Below are positions 31,627 to 39,533 of a DNA stretch of 64,000 nucleotides, one piece after another. Each line of letters starts with the position of its first letter. Within the stretch, counting starts at the first letter, position 1. The DNA is taken from contig JADJOX010000007.1 of NCBI GenBank assembly GCA_016713565.1, positions 982,501-1,046,500 on the forward strand. Direction: 5' to 3'. This DNA comes from Ignavibacteriota bacterium. GTDB lineage: Bacteria > Bacteroidota > Ignavibacteria > Ignavibacteriales > Melioribacteraceae. The translations under genes and the position numbers were made by a program. Under the pieces are notes generated by a model. That model saw only the letters and a list, made by a program, of their open reading frames with translations. It did not search any database and was not told the origin of the DNA.

Positions 31627-32064
31627 ATGAAAAACATAATTTTACAATTTGTCTTATTTATTATTTCAGTATGTGTGATAAACGCGCAAACTGATAAAAT
31701 AACAAAAATCAATTCAAATAAAATTGAAAACGCCGCTGAACGGACCCAAACTTCCGCAGGTAAAGTAAACGGATCAAATTCAACTCAAGCTACAAATACC
31801 GTACTATATGATTTTACAACCGGATCTGATAAATATTACGGCGGTGCTGCTGCCGCTGTTGAAGTTGAACCGGGTGTTTGGGCTATGATTGCCGGGGATG
31901 CAAATGGAGATGGTGGAATTTATGCCCAAGATTATTCAAATTATAAAACTAATCAAGGAAATGAAGGATATTATAATGCTGACTTTAATATGGATGGCGG
32001 TGTTTATGCTCAAGACTATACACTTTATAAAGCCAATCAAGGTAAAGAAACATTAGTTCCATAA
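31627..32064 (+). CDS. Free-standing secreted dockerin-like protein
   Basis: A 145-residue protein: signal peptide (about 1-21, ending INAQ), a Ser/Thr/Asn linker, the segment VLYDFTTGSDKYYGG, then GVWAMIAG leading into a two-part calcium-binding module. Loop 1 is DANGDGGIYAQD (91-102) and loop 2 is DFNMDGGVYAQD (119-130), each followed by a similar helix (Y-NYKTNQGN, YTLYKANQGK). This is the duplicated F-hand arrangement of dockerin type I modules, which bind cohesins in cellulosomes and related surface assemblies. In Bacteroidota the same YDFTT + dockerin-like unit normally ends a larger secreted protein, so its isolation here is unusual. It lies 31 bases before the T9SS gene. Confidence 0.8.
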   Translation: MKNIILQFVLFIISVCVINAQTDKITKINSNKIENAAERTQTSAGKVNGSNSTQATNTVLYDFTTGSDKYYGGAAAAVEVEPGVWAMIAGDANGDGGIYAQDYSNYKTNQGNEGYYNADFNMDGGVYAQDYTLYKANQGKETLVP

Positions 32065-32095
32065 AATTGATATTTTAATACAAAGGAAAATATAT

Positions 32096-33187
32096 ATGAA
32101 AAGATTATACTTGTTTTTTTAATAATTGGATTAAGTAATATTTTTGGTGCCGTTGATATAAGATTGACTCAAATTAGCAACACAGGAGGCACTCTCATAT
32201 TTGATGTAAAGCTATGTCAAATGCAGGAGATGTTACAATCAATTCTTTCCAGGATGCTATTCAATTGAATGCAGCATTTTTAGCACAAAATCTGTAGCAT
32301 CGTTTTCCAATCAATTATTTCCCTCTCCAAATTATAATACAACTCAGGATTTAAGATTATCAGACGGAAGATTAAGATTTGTATATACTTATGATTCTGG
32401 TTCTAAAGGCCAAATTAGTGGTTCTTCTTGGACAAAAGTTTTAAGAATTACTATTACTTATACTCAATCTGCATCATCTGGATCTATTGGTTGGTATTCA
32501 GGAATTCCTGATTATTATGTTACAAATACCAGCGATCAAGAAATAACTGGGAGTGAAGGTTCTACTTTATCAGATGTTCCTCTTCCCGTTGAACTTTCAT
32601 CTTTCAACGTAAATGCTGTTGAAGGTACAAAAGCTCAATTAAATTGGGAAACAGCTACTGAAGTAAATAATTACGGTTTCGATATTGAACGATCTCTTAA
32701 AACCGAAACTGTTAAAGATATGCCGGAAACAGAATCAAAATGGGAAAAAGTAGGTTTTGTTAAAGGCAACGGAAACAGCAACTCCACAAAAGTTTATTCA
32801 TTTACTGATAAAAACTTGGTAGGCGGCAGCAAATTCTTATACAGATTAAAACAAATTGATATTGACGGAAAATTTGAATATTCGGAAGAAGTTGAAATTG
32901 AAGTTTTGCCTACTAAATATGAATTAATGCAAAATTATCCAAATCCATTTAACCCAAATACAAATATTAAATTCTCTTTGCCTGAAGACGCGAAAGTAAG
33001 CATCAATGTTTACAATGTTTTGGGTGAAAAAGTAGCTTCTGTATTAAATGGAGAATTAAAAGCCGGATTCCATGAAGTAAATTTCGGTGCTGATTCTTTT
33101 GGTTATCAATTATCCAGCGGTGTTTACTTATACACAATCGAATCAAAGAATTTCACTCAAGTGAAAAAAATGATTCTTATGAAATAA
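32096..33187 (+). pseudogene. T9SS-sorted secreted protein, three frameshifts
   Basis: If three single-base deletions are repaired, this is one protein of ~364 residues. It has a signal peptide (KRLYLFFLIIGLSNIFG) and a beta-sandwich-like domain (VDIRLTQISNTGGTLIFDV, SNAGDVTINSFQDAIQLNAA, DLRLSDGRLRFVYTYDSG). A fibronectin-like LPVELSSFNVNAVEG...LNWETATEVNNYGFDIERS region follows, and then a type A T9SS sorting domain (NYPNPFNPNTNIKFSLPED, VNVLGEKV-like, SSGVYLYTI, KKMILMK). The breaks are near 32114-32120 (T7 for T8), 32207-32212 (A3 for A4) and 32277-32281 (T5 for T6). The C-terminal 155 codons are fully open. The N-terminal domain vaguely recalls cohesin-type sandwiches, which is notable beside a dockerin-like gene. 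Confidence 0.82.
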
Positions 33188-33206
33188 TAATTAGAGGACT
33201 ATTAAA

Positions 33207-33377
33207 ATGGAATTTACAAATATGTACTCGGAAAATTACTTAAAAGAAGATTTTGTTGCAGAAACTGATGAATACATAAATGTTTTAAAATTACAAAAAA
33301 AGAAAGATTTGTATTTAAAAATTGGGATGGCATCAGTTTATGTTTTACTTATAATAGTTTCCGTTATTGTAGTATAA
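33207..33377 (+). CDS. Small tail-anchored membrane protein (56 aa)
   Basis: A short gene encoding 56 residues: a polar, acidic then basic N-terminus (YLKEDFVAETDEYIN, LQKKKDLYLK) and one hydrophobic helix at the very C-terminus (MASVYVLLIIVSVIVV). A TTAGAGGAC ribosome-like site precedes the ATG, and a perfect terminator follows 17 bases after the stop, supporting a real transcript end here. It lies 19 bases after the T9SS gene and may share its transcript. The build matches the 57-residue protein at 42391. Function unknown. Confidence 0.6.
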   Translation: MEFTNMYSENYLKEDFVAETDEYINVLKLQKKKDLYLKIGMASVYVLLIIVSVIVV

Positions 33378-33393
33378 AAAGAAAATCATTAAG

Positions 33394-33418
33394 ACCTGCA
33401 TTAGTGCAGGTTTTTTTT
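33394..33418 (+). terminator. Rho-independent terminator
   Basis: Perfect 7-bp stem ACCTGCA-TTAG-TGCAGGT followed by a run of eight T (counting the last stem base). It ends the T9SS / small-membrane-protein transcript. Confidence 0.9.
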
Positions 33419-33526
33419 ATTATTAAATAAGACAAGATGGATTATTAATTATTTTGAATATTTCGTATTCCAACTTTTCTACTTATAACTTTATAAATCT
33501 CACATCAAAAACTATTTTGAGGTTTC

Positions 33527-36340
33527 ATGAAAACTTTTTACAATTTACGAATGTGTTTTTTTAATGGAATTTTTTTATTTTCCACGATAATTATTGCACA
33601 ACCGGTTTTTCCTCCACCACCTCAATCAACTTTTGTTAGTCAACAAATATTAATTGAGCCGAGTTCACCTTCTGAAAAAATATCGCGCTGGGATAATGTT
33701 CCTGAAGCATTAAGAAATAAAAATTCTTTTAAAAGATTAGAGTGGTTTTACAGAACAAGAGAAAATGAAGCCGGAATATTTCCAAAAGAAGAAATTGAAA
33801 TTCAGAAAAAGTTGGAAATGACGAAAATTAATGGAATTATACAAAAAGGAAATAAATTACAATTAACTTCGGATCAATGGACTAGTATTGGTCCAAAAGC
33901 AATAGATATGTCTTCAAGTTTTATTCCACATTGGGGAAAAGTTAGCGGTAGAGTTAAAGGTGTGGCTGTTCATCCAACTAATCCGAATATTGTTTATATT
34001 GGAGCTGCAGCAGGAGGGATTTGGAAAACAGAAAATGGTGGAAATAATTGGTCAGATATGAGCGGTGATTTGAATCTTCTTACGTTTGGCGCAATTGCAA
34101 TTGATCCAAATAATCCTAATACAGTTTATGCAGGAACAGGTGAAGCTATGGCTGGACTTAATAATGTTACTTTTGAAGGAGATGGGTTATATAAATCCAC
34201 CGATGGAGGGATCAGCTGGACAAAAATCACTAATGGATTTGGTGTACAAACTCAATTTTCTGATATTGTTGTAAGTCCGCATAATTCAAATATTATCTTA
34301 GCCTCAATTGGATCGGGAAATTGGAATAACTCAGCTCCAACAAACGAAGGTGTTTGGAGAAGCAGCGATGCAGGAATTACATGGACAAGAGTGGTAAATC
34401 TTGGTGATGCTTTTGATGTTGCATTTCACCCAACGGATGTAAATAAGGCATATGCAGGAATTGGCGGGAAAAATGCTAGCGGTGGATTTTTAGTCTCAAA
34501 TGATGCAGGAATTAATTGGACTCAAAGCAATACAGGTTTACCAGCCCCAAACACAATTACTAGAATACAGTTTTCAGTCTCACCCTCATTATCTTCAACA
34601 ATTTATGCTTTATTATATAACAATGTTGCGTTTTCAAGCGGACATAATACGGTTGTATTTAAATCAACAGATTCCGGTTTAAATTGGAGTCAAATTTCCT
34701 CTGGAGTACTGATCTCCGGAACTTATAACGGATCAACAATTAGTGATCAAGGGAGTTATGACTTATGTTTGGATGTAAACCCAACTAATGTAGATAACGT
34801 GTTTTTTGGAAATGTTGAATTAAGCAAAACTATAGACGGAGCAACAATATCATTTGTTAGAAAAACTCCCTCAACATTTGCAAATCCTGGTGCTTGGGAT
34901 GCTCCAATTCATGTTGATATTCATAAAATTGCTTTTGCTCCTTCAAATCCTAATATAATTTATATTGGTTGTGATGGCGGTATCTATAAATCAATTGATG
35001 GTGGACTTAATTTTACTGATATTAATAATAACTTAAATACAGTTCAATTTTATAATATTGCCTCAGATCCAAATAATGAAAATATACTTTATGGCGGTGC
35101 TCAAGATAATGGAAATTTCAGCACTTCAAACAAAGGGGCAACTGATTGGGAATTTGAAACAAGCGGTGATGGAATGCATTGCTTTGTTGATTACAACAAT
35201 TCAAATAACATTTTTATGAGTACACAAGTTGGCAATCTTTTAAAAAGCTCAGATGGTGGAATTAATTGGGTACAAGCTGATAATTATTATAATAGTGCAG
35301 CATGGAATGCACCGTATTGGCAACACCCTACAACCTCTACTACTATTTATGCCGCTATAAATGGTAGACTTCGAAGATCAACAGCTTCTGGTGCTTTAAC
35401 AACATGGTCATTTCTTTCAGGACTAATAAGTGGATATCATATTTCATCTGTAGCTCAATCACCTATAACACCAGATAATTTAATTGCTATTTCAAGTTAT
35501 TATAAATCTGATCCTCCAATACATAAATCAATAGATGGCGGTTTTAGTTGGACAGATATTACCTCAAATTTATTAGCTTCATTTACACACAAAAGTATAA
35601 ATAAGGTGGTTGCAAGTCCAACAGATGCTAACACATTTTATTTATGTAGAGTTTCTTATAATGATGGACAAGTTTTAAAAACAACAGACTTTGGAGCTAC
35701 TTGGATAGATATTAGTGGAAATCTACCAAAAATATCTCATAATGATCTTTTTGTTGATCCGCTAAATACAAACCATTTGTATGTTGCAAATGATTTTGGT
35801 GTTTATTGGACAAATAATGGCGGAAATGATTGGCACAAATTAAGTAATGGGATGCCATTTGTTCCGGTATTAGATTTCGACTTTTATGAAAATGGTTCAA
35901 AAAGGTTATTAAGGGCTGCATCTCATGGAAGAGGTATTTTTGAAATGCAAATTGATTCACCCTTAGAAAAAGTCTATGTCGATTTGAGAGTTTTTCTAGA
36001 AGGAGCATATGATAATCAAAATATGAATTCTAATATTACCATTCCCTCGGCACAGCCTTTTAATACAGCGCCTTGGAACTATTCTGAAACAATTACGGCT
36101 AATATTGGAAATGATATTGTTGATTGGGTTTTAGTTGAATTAAGAACCGGGGCTTCACCGGCAACCGCAACAACAATAATTAAACAAAAAGCTGGTTTAC
36201 TAAAAAACGACGGAACAATTGTTGATGCCGATGGATTTACAAATTTAAATTTTGATGTTGCCGCTGGTGATTATTACATTGTTATTTATCATAGAAACCA
36301 TTTACCAATAATGTCACCAACGACTATAACTATAGAATAG
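33527..36340 (+). CDS. Secreted BNR/Asp-box propeller protein with HRNHL domain
   Basis: A 937-residue exported protein: signal peptide about 1-25 (ending IIIAQ), a ~90-residue N-terminal region, then a long series of sortilin/BNR-type propeller blades (about 115-830). These show repeated Asp-boxes such as KTENGGNNWSDM, KSTDGGISWTKI, RSSDAGITWTRV and KSIDGGFSWTDI, and spacer motifs like DPNNPNTVYAGTGE. The number of blades suggests two propellers, as in Vps10-like glycosyl-hydrolase-related proteins. The last ~85 residues are the HRNHL domain (VDWVLVELRTGASPA, HRNHLPIMS) shared with the gene at 30423. No T9SS sorting domain follows, so the anchoring route is unclear. A surface-binding or glycan-processing role is inferred only. 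Confidence 0.88.
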   Translation: MKTFYNLRMCFFNGIFLFSTIIIAQPVFPPPPQSTFVSQQILIEPSSPSEKISRWDNVPEALRNKNSFKRLEWFYRTRENEAGIFPKEEIEIQKKLEMTKINGIIQKGNKLQLTSDQWTSIGPKAIDMSSSFIPHWGKVSGRVKGVAVHPTNPNIVYIGAAAGGIWKTENGGNNWSDMSGDLNLLTFGAIAIDPNNPNTVYAGTGEAMAGLNNVTFEGDGLYKSTDGGISWTKITNGFGVQTQFSDIVVSPHNSNIILASIGSGNWNNSAPTNEGVWRSSDAGITWTRVVNLGDAFDVAFHPTDVNKAYAGIGGKNASGGFLVSNDAGINWTQSNTGLPAPNTITRIQFSVSPSLSSTIYALLYNNVAFSSGHNTVVFKSTDSGLNWSQISSGVLISGTYNGSTISDQGSYDLCLDVNPTNVDNVFFGNVELSKTIDGATISFVRKTPSTFANPGAWDAPIHVDIHKIAFAPSNPNIIYIGCDGGIYKSIDGGLNFTDINNNLNTVQFYNIASDPNNENILYGGAQDNGNFSTSNKGATDWEFETSGDGMHCFVDYNNSNNIFMSTQVGNLLKSSDGGINWVQADNYYNSAAWNAPYWQHPTTSTTIYAAINGRLRRSTASGALTTWSFLSGLISGYHISSVAQSPITPDNLIAISSYYKSDPPIHKSIDGGFSWTDITSNLLASFTHKSINKVVASPTDANTFYLCRVSYNDGQVLKTTDFGATWIDISGNLPKISHNDLFVDPLNTNHLYVANDFGVYWTNNGGNDWHKLSNGMPFVPVLDFDFYENGSKRLLRAASHGRGIFEMQIDSPLEKVYVDLRVFLEGAYDNQNMNSNITIPSAQPFNTAPWNYSETITANIGNDIVDWVLVELRTGASPATATTIIKQKAGLLKNDGTIVDADGFTNLNFDVAAGDYYIVIYHRNHLPIMSPTTITIE

Positions 36341-37006
36341 AAATGCATTTTATCATTTTTAGAAATAAATTGTAATTTTATTAAAATGTATTAAAGCTCT
36401 GTTAACTCAGGGCTTTTTTGTTTTAATAAAATGATTTTTATAGTTTATAAAAATCATACATCATGATTTAAATAAAGAAAACTAAATTAATTGTTTACAA
36501 CACAAAAACGAATTGATAAAATAAGTACGACTTATATCACCGATTAATATTTTTTTTATAAAAATAAAGTAATGGACTATATAGCAATTGGTTAATTAAA
36601 TAATTTAAAATAATATCCCTTCGATAAAATGAAATTTGAAGCTGAATTAAAAATGTTAATCTTAAGTGACAAAGAATTTGCAGATTTAGTTTTCACAATA
36701 AGAAATTTAAGGTGCAAAATATTTTTTAATAGCTATTTATATTTTTCAAATAGTATTTTCACTTTTTGTAATATAGCAATTCAAAATCTTTCCGAAATTA
36801 TCAATCGAAATAAATCAGAAAAATAGTTTATACTTACCCTCTTTAATTTGCTTTTATAGGCAATAGATTAAATTTTTTCTATCTTTAATAGTGCAGTGTA
36901 AAAAAGATATTTTAAGTTCATGTTTTAATAATTGACCTTGATTTTAACTTATAATTTCTTTTTTTTGATTTAATTATTTCGATAATTTTTGTAAAAAGAA
37001 AGGATT
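36341..37006. other. Long AT-rich intergenic region
   Basis: 666 bases. A terminator lies at 36393-36419. A 65-codon frame at 36629-36826 has no ribosome site and an unconvincing composition (many Phe, Asn and Ile); I do not regard it as a gene without further support. The rest shows nothing beyond an AGAAAGGA ribosome site before the PorV-like gene. Confidence 0.55.
36393..36419 (+). terminator. Terminator after the propeller gene
   Basis: AAAGCTCTG pairs with CAGGGCTTT (one G-T pair) around a TTAACT-type loop and runs into six T, about 55 bases after the stop. Confidence 0.8.
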
Positions 37007-38068
37007 ATGCAGAAATTTAAATACTTCAGCTTTTTCTTGATATTATTTGTTTTTAACAATTTATTTTCTCAAACGGAAATAGGTAAATATTCCGGGGAAT
37101 TCCTTTCCTTAGGAGTTGGCGGAAGAGCATTGGGAATGGGCGGCGCAAGCGTTGCCGTTGCAAATGATATTACAGCCGGTTACTGGAATCCTGCCGGTTT
37201 GGCACATATGAATTATCCTCAGATTTCATTGATGCATGAAGAACATTTCGGAAGTTTAGTAAATTATAATTATGCCGCGGTTGCAATTCCTTACGGTAAA
37301 GATATGAGTTTCGGACTAAGCGCAATTCGTTTAAGCATAGATGGAATATACGACACGAGAAAAGCCGGAGTTGATAAAGTAACCGGAGAAATTATTGATT
37401 TCAATGACCCAAATTGGCAGCTTCTTCATCCGAATTGGGGATTGGACAGAACTAAAATTACCGAATTCAGTAATACTGATTGGGCTTTCTTTTTAACTTT
37501 CGCAAAACGCTATTCCAATAAATTGTATTGGGGAGCCAACGTAAAATTCATCCGAAGAGATATAGCGGAATATTCAGCAACTGGAATTGGTTTTGACATT
37601 GGCGCTGTTTATATGCCTTATCAGGATTTTTCAATCGGCGCAAATTTAATGGACGCAACTACTACTTTACTTGCCTGGGATACGGGAAGAAATGAATTGA
37701 TTTCTCCGACTTTAAAAATAGGTACTGCATATAAATTTTATATTCTTGGCGGCGCTGTTACGCCGGCATTGGATTTTGATTTGAGATTCGAAAATCGTCA
37801 AACAGCGTCAACTTTTAATATCGGTCCGGTTAGTTTTGATCCGCGCATAGGCATGGAATATAACTTTAAAGATATTATTGCTCTAAGAGGCGGATATAAT
37901 GACGTAAAACAATTTACAATCGGAGCCGGAGTAAAACTTCCAAAGTTAAATATTGATTATACCTATGCTACCTTTAACGAAACAAAGTCAAACAGTTTGC
38001 CCGAAACTCACAGAATTTCATTAATCTTAACTATTGAGGAACCGAAGTTTCTTAGAAAATCCGAATAA
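37007..38068 (+). CDS. PorV/PorQ-family outer-membrane protein
   Basis: A 353-residue outer-membrane beta-barrel of the UPF0164/PorV-PorQ group, which includes the T9SS shuttle and attachment components PorV and PorQ. A signal peptide (about 1-22, ending LFSQ) is followed by the diagnostic start FLSLGVGGRALGMGGASVAV and YWNPAGLAHM. Amphipathic strands follow, with FDIGAVYMPYQDFSIGANLMD and a C-terminal strand HRISLILTIEEP. Because the group also contains paralogues not needed for secretion, assignment as the true PorV is not certain. Its place just after the secreted-protein cluster fits a role in exporting or holding those proteins. AGAAAGGA precedes the ATG. Confidence 0.87.
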   Translation: MQKFKYFSFFLILFVFNNLFSQTEIGKYSGEFLSLGVGGRALGMGGASVAVANDITAGYWNPAGLAHMNYPQISLMHEEHFGSLVNYNYAAVAIPYGKDMSFGLSAIRLSIDGIYDTRKAGVDKVTGEIIDFNDPNWQLLHPNWGLDRTKITEFSNTDWAFFLTFAKRYSNKLYWGANVKFIRRDIAEYSATGIGFDIGAVYMPYQDFSIGANLMDATTTLLAWDTGRNELISPTLKIGTAYKFYILGGAVTPALDFDLRFENRQTASTFNIGPVSFDPRIGMEYNFKDIIALRGGYNDVKQFTIGAGVKLPKLNIDYTYATFNETKSNSLPETHRISLILTIEEPKFLRKSE

Positions 38069-38114
38069 TTAATGAATCATTAATTTTCTTTAGACTTAAA
38101 TCAATTTCTTGCTC

Positions 38115-38669
38115 ATGAAAAAATATTTTCTTTTATTATTACTGATTATTATTTCCGCATGCTCAAGCTCGGAAGAAACACTAAAAGTTGAAATTCCATC
38201 GGATCTTGATACGTATTCGGTAAATTCACATTCAAGAAAATTCTCTGTAAACATTCCCGAGAACTGGAAGAATATTTCAGATAACGTAGAAACAATTTTT
38301 GATATTTGGCTGATAAGTTCTGATGATAAAACCGTGATTGGATTTATTCCTCTTAACATTGATAATACTATTGATGAAGATGACAAACTTAAATTACTAT
38401 CCAAATTTGAATTGGAAGCTCTTAAATCAAAAAATGCCGACATAAATACCGAAGATATTTTTACTTTGATTGATATAGACGGAATAACAGCTTCTCCTTT
38501 AACTTATGAAATTGACGGAAAGAAATTTAATTTGATAGTTTTTGGTAAGGATAATGTTTATTACAAATCCCTTGCTTATTTTGGCAACGGCTATAAACCG
38601 ACCGATGATGAAATGGAAGATTTGATTGACTTGCAGGAATTGGTGATTTCTTCAGCAAAATTTAGATAA
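38115..38669 (+). CDS. Lipoprotein of unknown function
   Basis: A 184-residue protein starting at the ATG at 38115 (an upstream TTG at 38109 is less likely). The signal peptide KKYFLLLLLIIISAC gives a good lipobox with Cys at 16, so it is lipid-anchored. The mature part contains RKFSVNIPENWKNIS and GFIPLNI, recalling small PsbP/DUF1795-like proteins that begin with a KFSVxxPxxW strand, but the match is weak. It follows the PorV/PorQ gene by 46 bases on the same strand and may be cotranscribed. It faces the TetR gene. Confidence 0.7.
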   Translation: MKKYFLLLLLIIISACSSSEETLKVEIPSDLDTYSVNSHSRKFSVNIPENWKNISDNVETIFDIWLISSDDKTVIGFIPLNIDNTIDEDDKLKLLSKFELEALKSKNADINTEDIFTLIDIDGITASPLTYEIDGKKFNLIVFGKDNVYYKSLAYFGNGYKPTDDEMEDLIDLQELVISSAKFR

Positions 38670-38723
38670 TTATCTAATTTATTTTTAATTACTTTTCAAT
38701 TTTTGATTTAAATTTGGCAGATT

Positions 38724-39320
38724 TTACTTTTTCACCGCTTCCCAAATAAAATCAGAATGTAATTCCAACTCCTTTTTAAAACTGTAGAATTGATTTTCAG
38801 TACTTATTTTTTTCAATTCTATTAAAAATAACGGACTTAAAAACTGATTGCTTAAAAGCTCCAAATCAATATTTTTGATAAATTTGTGGTTTATCATTTC
38901 TTTAAAAATAAATATGCATAATTTTCTGAAATCATTAAGATAATTGTCAATTGTATAGAAATTTATTTCCGATTTTATGCTATTAAGGTTGATCAATATT
39001 TTAATGAACATTCGTTCGCGTTCTGAATTCCAAAATTCCAAAATATTTTGTGATAAAAGAAAAAGAAATTTCTGCGGTTTGGAAATATAATTGATTAAAG
39101 TATCCGTTAGAATAATTGCCCCAAAATTTCTGCTGCTGAAATTATTTACAATAGCGGAAAGGATTTCTTCTTTTGACTTGAAATGATTGTAAATCGCGCT
39201 TTCTCTAATATTTACAGCTTTCGCGATTTCTCTTATTGACGCGCCGTGATAACTTTTTTCAGAGAAAAGTTTAAGTGAAGCGGATAAAATTTGATCTTTT
39301 GTATTAACTGGCTGTTCCAT
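38724..39320 (-). CDS. TetR/AcrR-family transcriptional regulator
   Basis: A 198-residue repressor-type protein. The N-terminal helix-turn-helix is canonical: DQILSASLKLFSEKSYHGAS, IREIAKAVNIRESAIYNHF and KSKEEILSAIV. The C-terminal ligand and dimer domain (about 60-198) is helical and not similar to a well-known subtype. A near-perfect inverted repeat, AACG-CT-CGTT, lies 17-27 bases upstream of the start and is a likely autoregulatory site. No efflux or fatty-acid gene lies beside it, so the regulated pathway is unknown. Confidence 0.88.
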   Translation of the reverse strand: MEQPVNTKDQILSASLKLFSEKSYHGASIREIAKAVNIRESAIYNHFKSKEEILSAIVNNFSSRNFGAIILTDTLINYISKPQKFLFLLSQNILEFWNSERERMFIKILINLNSIKSEINFYTIDNYLNDFRKLCIFIFKEMINHKFIKNIDLELLSNQFLSPLFLIELKKISTENQFYSFKKELELHSDFIWEAVKK

Positions 39321-39335
39321 ACAAACTCCTAGTTG

Positions 39336-39349
39336 TGAACGCTCGTTAA
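39336..39349. promoter_or_regulatory. Probable TetR operator
   Basis: TGAACGCTCGTTAA: perfect AACG/CGTT half-sites around CT with one outer pair matching, of the TGAACGnnCGTTCA type bound by many TetR proteins. It sits directly upstream of the tetR-like ATG. Confidence 0.55.
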
Positions 39350-39533
39350 TATAAATAAATTTGATTAAATGTGGAATATTTTTCTTTATCTATATTTTAG
39401 ATAAGTGTTAATTGAATAAAATATAGAGTAATTAAAAGTTAATTTACTAGATTACATTTAATCTTGAATAGGTAGAATGTTTTTTCTTACATAAAAGGAA
39501 GCAAACTTAAAGAAAGATGCCTCCTTATAAAAT

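Noticed and set aside
36629..36826. 65-codon plus-strand frame in the gap before the PorV/PorQ gene
   Set aside because: No ribosome site, composition as expected from random AT-rich DNA, no family resemblance; kept only as a remark in the gap entry.
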